In this document: in pieces, positions 21,764 to 29,440 of the stretch
How the letters are laid out: each line of letters begins with the position of its first letter
How positions within the stretch are numbered: the stretch's first letter is position 1
Virus record (IMG/VR): IMGVR_UViG_3300044825_001916
Coordinates: 1 to 63,439 of that record
Strand: one strand, 5' to 3'
Length of the DNA: 63,439 nucleotides
Source: a virus
Translations under genes and position numbers: made by a program
The notes under the pieces: model-generated
Database searches by the model: none
Seen by the model: the letters and a program-made list of their open reading frames with translations, nothing else
What the model was told of the DNA's origin: nothing

Positions 21764-22182
21764 GCTGGGAGCGTGTTGTGACGCCGCCTCGCTTTGCGGA
21801 TCAGGTGACGGTCTCGTGGCGTATTCCGGGTGGCCGGGCCACGCCAACGCTGGCTGTGTCGTTGGGGCGCTCGATCTGCGAGCGGCTGGGGCTGGAGAAG
21901 AACGACAAGGGCGCGCCGGTGCCGCGGGTGATCGTTGAGCGCGACCGGATGAGCGGCAAGCTGCGCGTGCAGAGGGCGGCACCGGGGATGTCGAAGCAGG
22001 AAAGCCGGCATGTCGCCTGGAAGGACAAGGCCTGCACGATCACGGTGCCGCTGACTGATGTGAAGCTGGAGGGGAAGAAGCCGGCGCAGGACGTGCCCTG
22101 GTCGTTCGAGGACGGCTGGCTGGTGGTGAAGCTGCCGCACTGGGCCTGCCCGCTCATCCAGGTCTCGGGAAAGGCCGCGTGA
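21760..22182 (+). CDS. Hypothetical protein
   Basis: A 140-residue, beta-rich, basic product (MSWERVVTPPRFADQVTVSW; SGKLRVQRAAPGMSKQESRH; TITVPLTDVKLEG). It has no recognised family. ATGA overlap upstream and GTGA overlap downstream. Charge and pattern would allow nucleic-acid binding, but nothing specific supports it. Confidence 0.6.
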   Translation: MSWERVVTPPRFADQVTVSWRIPGGRATPTLAVSLGRSICERLGLEKNDKGAPVPRVIVERDRMSGKLRVQRAAPGMSKQESRHVAWKDKACTITVPLTDVKLEGKKPAQDVPWSFEDGWLVVKLPHWACPLIQVSGKAA

Positions 22183-22364
22183 GGGTGCGGGTGATGGAGC
22201 GAGATCCGGCGCGTCTGGCGGCCGTGGCTTCGGCTTGGGGCGTCAAGGTGGTGGCGGGGCAGGCGGTGGAGATCACGCAGGTGGCGATTGCAAACGCGTA
22301 CCTGCGCGAGGTCGAGGCGGAGGCGCGGATGCGCGAGAAGGGGAGGAAGAACCATGAGCGATGA
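22179..22364 (+). CDS. Hypothetical 61-residue protein (GTG start)
   Basis: Starts at a GTG overlapping the previous stop. RVRVMERDPARLAAVASAWG then a charged C-terminal helix (EVEAEARMREKGRKNHER). No family recognised. Confidence 0.5.
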   Translation: MRVRVMERDPARLAAVASAWGVKVVAGQAVEITQVAIANAYLREVEAEARMREKGRKNHER

Positions 22365-22521
22365 GACGAAGGTGTGGCTGGCGATCTGCGCTGCGGTGGG
22401 GACGATCGTGCTCTGCGGTGCGGGGCTCATCCTCAATTATAACACCCACCAGGCCGCGCTGCGCCAGGCCGCGTGCGTGAACCCGGAGAGCGTCGCTTGT
22501 ATCATGGCGGTGCGCCAGTGA
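22354..22521 (+). CDS. Single-pass membrane protein
   Basis: A 55-residue product, MSDETKVWLAICAAVGTIVL, with one N-terminal transmembrane segment and a short soluble tail holding two Cys (ACVNPESVACIM). GGGAGGAAG lies upstream of the ATG inside the previous gene. Confidence 0.6.
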   Translation: MSDETKVWLAICAAVGTIVLCGAGLILNYNTHQAALRQAACVNPESVACIMAVRQ

Positions 22522-22937
22522 GCGATATCGTCGACGAGCTGCGGCTGATGCGGGACGGGGCTCAGTGGGCGTGCGGCGCGACGGCGGCGACCCTGAGCCA
22601 GGCGGCGGATGAGATCGAGTGGTTGCGGGGCGAGCGTGATCGCCTGGCGGCGGATCTCGCGAAGGCCCACAAGGACATCCTACCGTGGATCGAGCGGGCC
22701 CAGCATGCGCTCTCGGCGTCGCCGGCGAAGCCGCATGCGGCCGGCAACATCCCTGAGACGCTGCGCGTCCTGATGGGCGCGATCGAGATCAGGCGCCAGT
22801 TCATCAAGCAGGCGTATGACGACAGCCAGGAGTACTGGCAGTGCCAGCGCGAGCTGGCGAACCTGGAGCGGCGCTGGGACGAGGCCGAGGCGCTGTGGGC
22901 GAAGCACGTCTCGAGGGAGAAGGCCGGTGTCGGATGA
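22518..22937 (+). CDS. DIVERLR-family coiled-coil protein (member 2)
   Basis: A 139-residue product from a GTG start that overlaps the previous stop. It opens SDIVDELRLMRDG and has the second signature AADEIEWLRGERDRLAADL. The remainder is a longer helical region (GAIEIRRQFIKQAYDD; ANLERRWDEAEALWAKH). It is the longest-diverged member of the family. Confidence 0.65.
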   Translation: MSDIVDELRLMRDGAQWACGATAATLSQAADEIEWLRGERDRLAADLAKAHKDILPWIERAQHALSASPAKPHAAGNIPETLRVLMGAIEIRRQFIKQAYDDSQEYWQCQRELANLERRWDEAEALWAKHVSREKAGVG

Positions 22938-23343
22938 GGTTCTCGCGCAGGCTCGGCGCCTGCACATGCACGTCATGAACGGCGGCAACGTCACGGCGAT
23001 CGACATGTCGCGCCTGGTGCAGGGCATGGAGCGGCTGCAGGCTGAACGTGTTCACATTATCGACCTCGCCCACCTAGCCATCGAGTACGCCCGCAAGCAG
23101 GCCTATGCCGACGCAAGGGGCCACATCGAGTTCGCTGCCGAGTGCGCGCCTTTCGTTGAGCGGTTCAAGAAGGCCGCCCGCGCTGCTCTTGGGGAGCTCA
23201 ACTCAATCAGCGACAACCCGCCGCCTTGCCCCAACCCAGAGCAAGCTTGCCGCCAGTATCAAGCGACGCCCGGCGTTTGGGTTTGCAGCAATTTCGGATG
23301 CGCGCGAATGCCGAAGCAATTGAAGGAACAAACCCATGAATGA
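22927..23343 (+). CDS. DIVERLR-related protein with Cys4 tail (member 3)
   Basis: 138 residues from a GTG start. The N-terminus differs from other members, but GMERLQAERVHIIDLAHLAI, RGHIEFAAECAPFVERF and ARAALGE match member 6. After ARAALGE comes the Cys4 module NSISDNPPPCPNPEQACRQY...VWVCSNFGCARMPKQLKEQ, with spacing C-x6-C-x11-C-x4-C, which could bind a metal. The module is nearly identical in member 5, also at DNA level. Confidence 0.7.
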   Translation: MSDEVLAQARRLHMHVMNGGNVTAIDMSRLVQGMERLQAERVHIIDLAHLAIEYARKQAYADARGHIEFAAECAPFVERFKKAARAALGELNSISDNPPPCPNPEQACRQYQATPGVWVCSNFGCARMPKQLKEQTHE

Positions 23344-23356
23344 CATCGTGGAGCGT
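23200..23356 (+). repeat. 157-bp direct repeat, copy 1 (Cys4-tail module)
   Basis: Repeated at 23836-23992, 636 bp on, with about seven substitutions by eye. It spans the Cys4 tail of one gene plus the start codon and first codons of the next, so the unit is tail plus next start rather than a whole gene. Confidence 0.85.
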
Positions 23357-23545
23357 CTGCGCTTAGATGCAGAACCTACTGAAAGCGACATGGAAGAAGC
23401 AGCTACCGAGATCGAGCGGCTTCGGGTCGAGCGGGCCCGGCTGCGGTTGGCGCTGCGGATCATCGCTGGTTACGAGCAGTGCCTTGATAACTTGATGAGC
23501 AATGGTGATCTCGCCCGCGCAGCACTCGGGGAGGACCAGACATGA
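23336..23545 (+). CDS. DIVERLR-family coiled-coil protein (member 4)
   Basis: 69 residues, starting MNDIVERLRLDAEPTESDME with the second signature EAATEIERLRVERARLRLAL. It ends ARAALGEDQT, without the Cys4 tail. Overlaps member 3 by eight bases and member 5 by four. Confidence 0.7.
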   Translation: MNDIVERLRLDAEPTESDMEEAATEIERLRVERARLRLALRIIAGYEQCLDNLMSNGDLARAALGEDQT

Positions 23546-23979
23546 CCGACATTGTGGAGCGGCTGCGGGTCGGAATTCACATCAGCGTTGACGAAAACAT
23601 GCTGCGAAATGAAGCCGCCGACGAGATCGAGCGGCTACAGACCGAGCGCGACCTGCTGCAAATCAATATCGTCCTACTTGAAGCAACCGGCGCCGACGCC
23701 TCTGACGAGATCGATCGGCTGCGGAGGGCGCTGCGCGCTTTAGCCGATATCGACGGTAGTCCAGCTAATGTGGCGAACGCTGAAGTGTTGGCCTCAAGGG
23801 TCCGCAACTGCGCCCGTGCCGCACTCGGGGAGGCCAACTCAATCAGCGATAACCCGCCGCCTTGTCCCAACCCAGAGCAAGCTTGCCGCCAGTATCAAGC
23901 GATGCCCGGCATTTGGGTTTGCAGCAATTTCGGATGCGCGCGAATGCCGAAGCAACTGAAGGAACAAACCCGTGAATGA
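23542..23979 (+). CDS. DIVERLR-family protein with Cys4 tail (member 5)
   Basis: 145 residues. Starts MTDIVERLRVGIHISVDENM, with two EI(E/D)RL signatures (AADEIERLQTERDLLQ and SDEIDRLRRALRAL), then ARAALGE and the Cys4 module found in member 3 (CPNPEQACRQYQAMPGIW, VCSNFGCARMPKQLKEQ). The two heads share only the general coiled-coil pattern, so the tail appears to have been transferred as a unit. Confidence 0.7.
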   Translation: MTDIVERLRVGIHISVDENMLRNEAADEIERLQTERDLLQINIVLLEATGADASDEIDRLRRALRALADIDGSPANVANAEVLASRVRNCARAALGEANSISDNPPPCPNPEQACRQYQAMPGIWVCSNFGCARMPKQLKEQTRE

Positions 23980-23992
23980 CATCGTGGAGCGG
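23836..23992 (+). repeat. 157-bp direct repeat, copy 2 (Cys4-tail module)
   Basis: Second copy of the unit at 23200-23356. One of the differences changes the start codon of the following gene from ATG to GTG. Most others fall at third codon positions, which suggests the tail has been kept under selection since it was copied. Confidence 0.85.
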
Positions 23993-24244
23993 CTGCGGGC
24001 CGAGGGCGCGCTGGCCGGGCATTACGACGCGCCGGCCATCCAGCGCGAGGCGGCCGACGAGATTGAGCGGCTGAGGGCAGAGCGCGACAGGCTTATCCAC
24101 CTTGCCCACATAGCCATCGAGTACGCCTACAAACAGGGCCATGCAGAAGCAAAGGGCCACATCGAAGTTGCTGCCGAGTGCGCGCCTCTCGTTGAGCAGT
24201 TCAAGAAAACTGCCCGCGCTGCGCTCGGGGAAAACCAGACATGA
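23972..24244 (+). CDS. DIVERLR-family coiled-coil protein (member 6)
   Basis: 90 residues from a GTG start. NDIVERLRAEGALAGHYDAP, then AADEIERLRAERDRLIHLAH, then the central module shared with member 3 (IAIEYAYKQGHAEAKGHIE, VAAECAPLVEQFKKTARAAL) and a short GENQT end. It therefore combines the head of members 4/5 with the body of member 3. Confidence 0.7.
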   Translation: MNDIVERLRAEGALAGHYDAPAIQREAADEIERLRAERDRLIHLAHIAIEYAYKQGHAEAKGHIEVAAECAPLVEQFKKTARAALGENQT

Positions 24245-24450
24245 TTACTAACACCTGCGTTTGTGCCAGTGTCATTTGCGCCAAGAACGGATGCCAGAAG
24301 TATCCATCCTATTCGATACTGAAAATGGGGTTTGCGGAGCCCGCTCCGATGCAGGTCGGTTGCATCTGCCCACCGGGTGCTAACCGCGAGTGCGAGAACC
24401 CGGCTTGCCCACGCAAGAATTGGCACGCAGCAAAGGATGACCGTGCATGA
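24241..24450 (+). CDS. Cysteine-rich small protein
   Basis: A 69-residue product with nine cysteines (NTCVCASVICAKNGCQKY; GCICPPGANRECENPACPRK). Spacing suggests one or two metal-binding knuckles. It follows the Cys4-tailed family directly (ATGA overlap) and ends in a basic KNWHAAKDDRA segment. No family recognised. Confidence 0.6.
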   Translation: MITNTCVCASVICAKNGCQKYPSYSILKMGFAEPAPMQVGCICPPGANRECENPACPRKNWHAAKDDRA

Positions 24451-24833
24451 CCGACGCATGGGACGGGCGCCCGCAGAACCCGGAGCGTGATGGGTGGCAT
24501 TGGCTGGCAAGTTCCGAGGGGCCGGTACCTGCGCTCTGGGCACGTCCTGCATGGCGCCATTGTCGCGACTTCTGGATATCGCAGGCGGAACCGGAATGGA
24601 TGGTGCGTCAAGGCTGGCGCTACCTCGGCCCCTGCCTGATGCCTGCTGAAGTCGAGGCCGAGCGCGACCGGCTGCGGTCTAGCGCCTTTCCTGCTGCTGC
24701 TGCGGCAGTGCGGCGGATGGCTGCCCGGATGCGCGCGATGGACCCGGTGCGGATCGAGGTGCTGGCGACCGTCGCGGCACTAGAGCAGGCCGCCGACATG
24801 CTGGAGGCGAAGGGCCAGGAGGATCGACCGTGA
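24447..24833 (+). CDS. Hypothetical Trp-rich early protein
   Basis: 128 residues. The N-terminal ~65 residues are rich in Trp and Pro (DAWDGRPQNPERDGWHWLAS; WRHCRDFWISQAEPEWMV; GWRYLGPC), resembling small early phage proteins of the DUF551-like type. The rest is helical (AEVEAERDRLRSSAF). Assignment is weak. Confidence 0.5.
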   Translation: MTDAWDGRPQNPERDGWHWLASSEGPVPALWARPAWRHCRDFWISQAEPEWMVRQGWRYLGPCLMPAEVEAERDRLRSSAFPAAAAAVRRMAARMRAMDPVRIEVLATVAALEQAADMLEAKGQEDRP

Positions 24834-25072
24834 GCGAAGACAACGTGGTGATCTTGCCGGTGATCACCACCATTCCGATTCCCGTGGAGCGCATCCTCTC
24901 GCAAGCCGCGAAGGCTGACCTGAAGCTGTGCATCATCATCGGCGAGAAGGAAGACGGTTCGCTCTACTTCGGAAGCAGCGAGCCCGATGGAGGAGATGTT
25001 CTGTGGCAGCTGGAGAAGGCGAAGATGGCGCTCATGCGGATCGGCGGCGCGTGGCCGGAAGATCCCACATGA
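24830..25072 (+). CDS. Hypothetical 80-residue protein (GTG start)
   Basis: Starts at a GTG overlapping the previous stop (SEDNVVILPVITTIPIPVER). A small alpha/beta product ending QLEKAKMALMRIGGAWPEDP. No family recognised. Confidence 0.55.
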   Translation: MSEDNVVILPVITTIPIPVERILSQAAKADLKLCIIIGEKEDGSLYFGSSEPDGGDVLWQLEKAKMALMRIGGAWPEDPT

Positions 25073-25536
25073 CGGCGGAAGAGTGGGCTGATGCCATCTA
25101 TGAGGCCACCGGGTGGACGGTGGGAGCCAACTTGGCGCAGGCCATTGGCGGCATGATCGAGGCGCAGGCGCATCTGGCGCGGCAGGAGAGGAAGGCGATG
25201 CTCAACAAGGAAGTGACGACGGATTTTGCGGACGGGTTCCGCTCCGGCTTTGAGGCGGCACGCGTGCAGCTCGAGGCGGCGGTGACGAAGGCCCTCGGGG
25301 AGTACAAGTCCGTCCTGAAGGCGATGCGTGCGGTGCAGTTGCCTGAGCCGGCGGAGGAGAAGCGAGAGCTGGACGAGCTGCGCGCGGCGCTGCTTGATTG
25401 TTCTGACGACCTGGCGGCCGAGATCGAGGCGCGCTACGCCGGGACGCAGGATCTGTATCCGAGCGAGAAGCAGCGCTTCGATCGGGACATGGCGTCGGTC
25501 ACGACGGCGCGCGAGCTGCTGGCGAGGGGGGCCTAG
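25069..25536 (+). CDS. Hypothetical helical early protein, end of the first rightward block
   Basis: 155 residues, mostly alpha-helical and charged (MTAEEWADAIYEATGWTVGA; DGFRSGFEAARVQLEAAVTK; AEEKRELDELRAALLDCSDD). No motif recognised. Its stop overlaps by four bases the stop of the leftward gene 25533-25733, so the two blocks meet tail to tail without a spacer. Confidence 0.55.
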   Translation: MTAEEWADAIYEATGWTVGANLAQAIGGMIEAQAHLARQERKAMLNKEVTTDFADGFRSGFEAARVQLEAAVTKALGEYKSVLKAMRAVQLPEPAEEKRELDELRAALLDCSDDLAAEIEARYAGTQDLYPSEKQRFDRDMASVTTARELLARGA

Positions 25537-25733
25537 CCCCCTCGCTCCGGCGGCGGGTTCTTCTCGTGCCAGCGGCCGGCGCGCTCGAGCCAGGCGGCGA
25601 CGTTGTCGGGGATCCTGACGGCGCCGCGGGCCCACTGGCGGACGGTGCCTTCCTGACGGCCGAGGGCGGCTGCCAGGCCGCGCTGCGACCAGCGCAGCGC
25701 GTCGAGGCATTCGCGGAGACGGGTGGGGGTCAT
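25533..25733 (-). CDS. Small HTH DNA-binding protein
   Basis: 66 residues. CLDALRWSQRGLAAALGRQE and GTVRQWARGAVRIPDNVAAW form a clear XRE/Cro-like helix-turn-helix. GGAAAGGAATA precedes the ATG, whose first bases overlap the previous stop (TGATG). Last gene of a three-gene leftward unit; candidate operator-binding regulator. Confidence 0.75.
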   Translation of the reverse strand: MTPTRLRECLDALRWSQRGLAAALGRQEGTVRQWARGAVRIPDNVAAWLERAGRWHEKNPPPERGG

Positions 25734-25921
25734 CAGTATTCCTTTCCAGACTGGTCGGTGATGCGGTGCTCGAAGCCGCGGCCTTCCTGGTGCATGCGGC
25801 GCTCCATCTCTGCGCGCGCTCCATCGAGGCTTCGGTGGCTGGACACGACGCCCCAGCCGAGCGGTGCGGGGCACTTGGCGCTGATGGCCCAGGTGCGGTT
25901 GAGTTCGACGCGGTAGGTCAT
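25733..25921 (-). CDS. Hypothetical 62-residue protein
   Basis: MTYRVELNRTWAISAKCPAP followed by a charged region (LDGARAEMERRMHQEGRGFE). No family recognised. TGATG overlap with the small HTH gene downstream. Confidence 0.5.
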   Translation of the reverse strand: MTYRVELNRTWAISAKCPAPLGWGVVSSHRSLDGARAEMERRMHQEGRGFEHRITDQSGKEY

Positions 25922-25925
25922 GGCG

Positions 25926-26138
25926 TCAGGCCTCGCTCTTGAAGGGGGCATGGAACAGGAAGCTGTGGGACAGCGTGAAGGCGAACCAGGGTGCGATGAC
26001 GCCGTCGGCGCTCAGCGCTGCCCTGGGGAACCACGCTTCGCTGGCGTTGCCCTTCACCAGGATCGCCTTGGGCGTCTCGCGGACGACGGCGACCTTGGTG
26101 CTGCTGCCGGTCTGGCTGGTCAGTGTGATGATCTGCAT
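25926..26138 (-). CDS. Hypothetical 70-residue protein
   Basis: MQIITLTSQTGSSTKVAVVR then TPKAILVKGNASEAWFPRAA. Beta-rich; similar short proteins occur in replication regions of phages, role unknown. AGGAGG lies six bases before the ATG, and a promoter is predicted at 26190-26218. Confidence 0.6.
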   Translation of the reverse strand: MQIITLTSQTGSSTKVAVVRETPKAILVKGNASEAWFPRAALSADGVIAPWFAFTLSHSFLFHAPFKSEA

Positions 26139-26189
26139 GGCGGGCCTCCTGCACCTCGTTGCGCCGGGCGGGGCGCCTCGGCTCCCAGT

Positions 26190-26218
26190 CTTGTACGCAC
26201 CTCGCGGACAGGGCTCAA
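26190..26218 (-). promoter_or_regulatory. Predicted promoter for the three-gene leftward unit
   Basis: On the minus strand TTGAGC (26218-26213), a 17-base spacer and TACAAG (26195-26190). It lies between the primase terminator and the first gene of the unit, so the unit need not depend on read-through from the primase. Confidence 0.5.
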
Positions 26219-26236
26219 GAGAGAAAATTGTACATT

Positions 26237-26275
26237 CTCGAAAAAAGTTTCGAGCGGCCCGGTCAGGCCGCCTCG
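26237..26275 (-). terminator. Rho-independent terminator of the primase operon
   Basis: On the minus strand the last codons of the primase gene form a GC-rich stem (CGGCC with GGCCG, extended by CGAG/CTCG with one bulge), followed by AAACTTTTTT. The T-run is also part of a second small hairpin (CTCGAAA with TTTCGAG). Confidence 0.7.
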
Positions 26276-28581
26276 TAGATCTTGGTCGGTGCGCCCCGCT
26301 GTCCCACCCGCTGCAGCCGCACCGCGATCTGGCCGGCGTCGACCAGCGTCTGCATGACCTCCTCCCGCTCCCGCTTCTTCAGCCACTGCGTCGCCCGCGC
26401 CAGGTCGGAGCCCGTGATCGAGCCCGCACGCTTCACGATCTGCAGCACCTTCTTGTGCGTCGCCTCGGTTTCGTTGTCGGAGACCTGATCGTCGAAGAAG
26501 CCCTCAGCGTAGCTCAGCAGCCAAGCCACGAGATCCCGGCTCATGCCGATGATCTCCTGCGTAATCACGGGCCGCACCGGGTCACGGGCGATCGCCTCGA
26601 TCATCGCGATCTTCGTCGACAGCTCCGTTGACCGGACCCAGATGTATCGCCCCTGGCGGCCGCGCTCGCGCTCCGTCAGCTTGATCGCCTTCAGCTCGTC
26701 GAGCGCGTCAGGATCCCAGGCCACCGAGATCAGGGACACGGCCGACGCTGACAGGTGCTGTTCGCCCGCCAGGTTGCCGCCCGCCTTCTTCACCTCCCAG
26801 CTCGCCTTCAGCGCGTCCACCAGCGCCGGCGGAGGCGTGCGGGTGCGCTCCACGAAGCGGAACTCGGGGTAGTCCTCGAAGGGCGGCACCAGCAGGATGC
26901 GCGACAGCATGCCGTTCTCCGCCATCGCCGGCTTCAGCGCAGGCGCCAGGCTGGAGGGGGTCGTGGATCCGAACACGTTCAGGTTCGGGTTCACGAGGTC
27001 GACCCGCTCGTTGGCTTTGTTGTCGACGTACTCCTGGCCATTGTAGATGCCGGACGACGACGAGAAGAGTTCGAGCAACATCTTCACGATGCCCCGCTGG
27101 TGCGGGCTCGCGGTCTTCATCGCGACCTGCTCCAGCATCAAGCCCAGCTCGTCCATGTGCGAGATGCGGCTGGGGTAGTCCTTCAGCGCGCGCAGCATCG
27201 CGCTGCCGGAGGAGAAGCTGTCGCCGCACAACAGCTTCTCGAGGCCCGACGCCATGAACAGGCTCTTGATGCACTGGCGGCTGTGGTCCTTGCCCATGCC
27301 GGGCTTGGCGATGGCCACCGCGTAGAGGTTGCTGCGCGTGTCGGTGAACTCGGTGCGGTAGCGCCGCCCGTACATGGTGCCGAGCGCGACGATCGCGTTC
27401 ATCAGCGCGAAGGTTGGCAGCGGATCCTGCGCGGTGCTGACGATCCAGCGGGTGATGTCACCCACCAGGGACCGGGTGTCGAACCAGTCGTGCGGGAAGG
27501 TCTCGCGCGAGCCCGGCGGCAGATCCTTCGGGTTCTTCGCCGGAGGAGCGGGAGGCGGAGGAGGCGGCGGAGCCTGGCGAGCTGGCGGGGCTGCTTTCAC
27601 CCGCAGCTTCGAGGTGTCGATCGGGTTCTCGGCGATCTCGGCCTTCTCAGGGTTCAGCGCGACCTCGAAGGGTGGCACCCATCCCTGCTCCATTGCAAGG
27701 TGATAGATCGTGCCAGCCCCGATCCTGCGGGGCGGGCTGCGCCGGTAGCTGGCCCAGCGCTCGCGGCAGGCGGCCGCGTCGTACTTCGACGAGGTCGAGG
27801 ACCAGCCGTCGAACACGTCGAAACCCTGGCCGCCCGTGGCGGCGTAGACCGCCATGCCGACGCGGTTCCAGTCCTCCCAGTGCAGGTCCGGGTTCGGGAT
27901 GGCCTCCAGCGCCAGCGCGACAGCCTCGGGCGTGCCCTCCAGCACGGGGTTGGCCATCGGGGCGCCGGCGGCCGGCCCCTGCTCCAGCGTCCCGGCCATG
28001 TCCGGCGGCAGGATCTCGCGGACGCGCCGCAGAACCTCCTCCAGCTGCTCAGGCGTGCAGGGCGGGAGATCCTCGAGGGGGATGTCCGCCAGGTGCTCGA
28101 TCGGCCACGCGTAGGGCTTCTGCGTGTCGGGGTGCGTGGCATAGGCGACGAACTGCTGGCCCTCGCCGAGCACCTCCAGCGGGCCGACGCGGCGCTTGCG
28201 CATGCGGCCACCGACGGCGCGGTAGTTCAGCATCATCTTCGGCGCGCGACCGACGCGCACGGCGGGCGTCTCGCCCAGCACGCCGACGATGCAGGAGCGC
28301 AGGCGGAAGGACAGCTCCTCGTCGAGCGTGTCGATATCGAACCCGACGACATCGCCGCACATGATGCCGATGCCCGCGCCAGGCCAGCGCTTCCACAGGT
28401 TCACCTGATAGGCGTTCGCGGGCTGGTCGAGGTAGCGCTCCCAGCTCTGCATGTTCCGCCATCCGCCGGAGGACGACCAGACGCCGGGCTTCTTGCTGCC
28501 GGGCATGATGGGGATGATCGAGTAGCCGTTGTCGATCAGACGCTCGCCGTGGAGCTGGAAGTAGTTCGGGCTGTCGGACAT
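26263..28581 (-). CDS. Prim-Pol primase fused to helicase-type ATPase
   Basis: A 772-residue replication protein. Residues about 10-170 are a bifunctional primase-polymerase (AEP) domain: GAGIGIMCGDVVGFDIDTLD holds the catalytic Asp pair and FVAYATHPDTQKP the S/T-x-H motif. Residues about 225-300 form a primase C-terminal domain (ALEAIPNPDLHWEDWNRVGM, DGWSSTSSKYDA). A Pro-rich linker follows, then a DUF3987-like ATPase with Walker A-like AKPGMGKDHS and HMDELGLMLEQ. The end looks like a winged helix (GSITGSDLARATQWLKKRER). It probably primes and unwinds DNA for the host polymerase. Its stop lies in the terminator hairpin. Confidence 0.85.
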   Translation of the reverse strand: MSDSPNYFQLHGERLIDNGYSIIPIMPGSKKPGVWSSSGGWRNMQSWERYLDQPANAYQVNLWKRWPGAGIGIMCGDVVGFDIDTLDEELSFRLRSCIVGVLGETPAVRVGRAPKMMLNYRAVGGRMRKRRVGPLEVLGEGQQFVAYATHPDTQKPYAWPIEHLADIPLEDLPPCTPEQLEEVLRRVREILPPDMAGTLEQGPAAGAPMANPVLEGTPEAVALALEAIPNPDLHWEDWNRVGMAVYAATGGQGFDVFDGWSSTSSKYDAAACRERWASYRRSPPRRIGAGTIYHLAMEQGWVPPFEVALNPEKAEIAENPIDTSKLRVKAAPPARQAPPPPPPPAPPAKNPKDLPPGSRETFPHDWFDTRSLVGDITRWIVSTAQDPLPTFALMNAIVALGTMYGRRYRTEFTDTRSNLYAVAIAKPGMGKDHSRQCIKSLFMASGLEKLLCGDSFSSGSAMLRALKDYPSRISHMDELGLMLEQVAMKTASPHQRGIVKMLLELFSSSSGIYNGQEYVDNKANERVDLVNPNLNVFGSTTPSSLAPALKPAMAENGMLSRILLVPPFEDYPEFRFVERTRTPPPALVDALKASWEVKKAGGNLAGEQHLSASAVSLISVAWDPDALDELKAIKLTERERGRQGRYIWVRSTELSTKIAMIEAIARDPVRPVITQEIIGMSRDLVAWLLSYAEGFFDDQVSDNETEATHKKVLQIVKRAGSITGSDLARATQWLKKREREEVMQTLVDAGQIAVRLQRVGQRGAPTKIYEAA

Positions 28582-29012
28582 CAGAGGGGTGCCACCGTCA
28601 CGATCAAACAGGGCTGCTGGGAATAGGTCTTGCGAGCGACGATCTCGACGACCTGCGCGTCGTCGCGAAAGACCACCGTGTTCAGCGCGTCGAGCGCGGC
28701 CTTCACGGTGTTGTCGAGGTCGGGCCGCTTCATCGGGAAGGCGCGCTGCGCGAGCGCGTCGGCAACGAGCCGCTTCGTGGCGGAGCGCGGGATCCCGAAT
28801 TGCGCGTCGACCTCGATGCGGACGGGGCCCTCGAAGGGCAGCACGCCGGCGTCGGCCATCGCGGTCTGCGCTTCGTGACGGATCATCGCTTCGTACATGC
28901 GCGTCTTCTGCGGCGTGAAGGCGACCGATCGGCCATTCGCCAGGCGGCCGATGCGCGCGCGGCCCTTGGCCTGGGGCTCGCCTGCGATCTTGATGACGAG
29001 CGGCTGGGTCAT
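28581..29012 (-). CDS. rusA: RusA-type Holliday-junction resolvase
   Basis: 143 residues, close to E. coli RusA (120). KIAGEPQAKGRARIGRLAN at the start and KRPDLDNTVKAALDALN with VVFRDDAQVVEI contain the conserved acidic residues of the active site. It resolves branched DNA before packaging. The start overlaps the repressor stop by four bases and the stop overlaps the primase ATG. Confidence 0.92.
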   Translation of the reverse strand: MTQPLVIKIAGEPQAKGRARIGRLANGRSVAFTPQKTRMYEAMIRHEAQTAMADAGVLPFEGPVRIEVDAQFGIPRSATKRLVADALAQRAFPMKRPDLDNTVKAALDALNTVVFRDDAQVVEIVARKTYSQQPCLIVTVAPL

Positions 29013-29398
29013 GTGAAGTCCGACGCCGTCAGCTCAAGGCCCGTGATGATGTTCACCGCCTCAAGGGATGCTGGAGAGGGGACGACGCTGCCTCGGATCC
29101 ACTGATGCACCGAGGTGTGGTTGACGCCGAAGGCGCGAGCAGCTGCCGATGCCGTCATTCCTCGGCTGTGCATCCATCGCACGAGCGCGGCTGCGCCTTT
29201 CGACATATGGCTGGTCTCTGCCCATACGGTCACGGGGACGTGTCCGCGGGTTTTCTCCTCAATGGAAACCGCGAGCCTGGGATGCGGAACGCGAACGCCA
29301 CGCACCCACCGCCCGACGGCAGCTCGAGACACGCCGATCTCGGCTGCAAACGCGGCATATGATTGCTCGTTCCGAGCGAGCCAGTCCTTGAGGTTCAT
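29009..29398 (-). CDS. Repressor-like protein with two helix-turn-helix domains
   Basis: 129 residues from the Met at 29398 (139 from 29428). There are two HTH units in tandem: SYAAFAAEIGVSRAAVGRWV (about 12-35) and MTASAAARAFGVNHTSVHQW (about 80-102), the second followed by IRGSVVPSPASLEAVNIITG. Two DNA-reading heads in one chain would suit the spaced half-sites found just upstream (29441-29491). It is divergent from the recombination block and is the likely switch between blocks. There is no protease-cleavage-type C-terminal domain as in CI. Confidence 0.75.
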   Translation of the reverse strand: MNLKDWLARNEQSYAAFAAEIGVSRAAVGRWVRGVRVPHPRLAVSIEEKTRGHVPVTVWAETSHMSKGAAALVRWMHSRGMTASAAARAFGVNHTSVHQWIRGSVVPSPASLEAVNIITGLELTASDFT

Positions 29399-29440
29399 CG
29401 CGATAGCCCTAACATTTTGGCGCCCCATTCATTGAAAATA

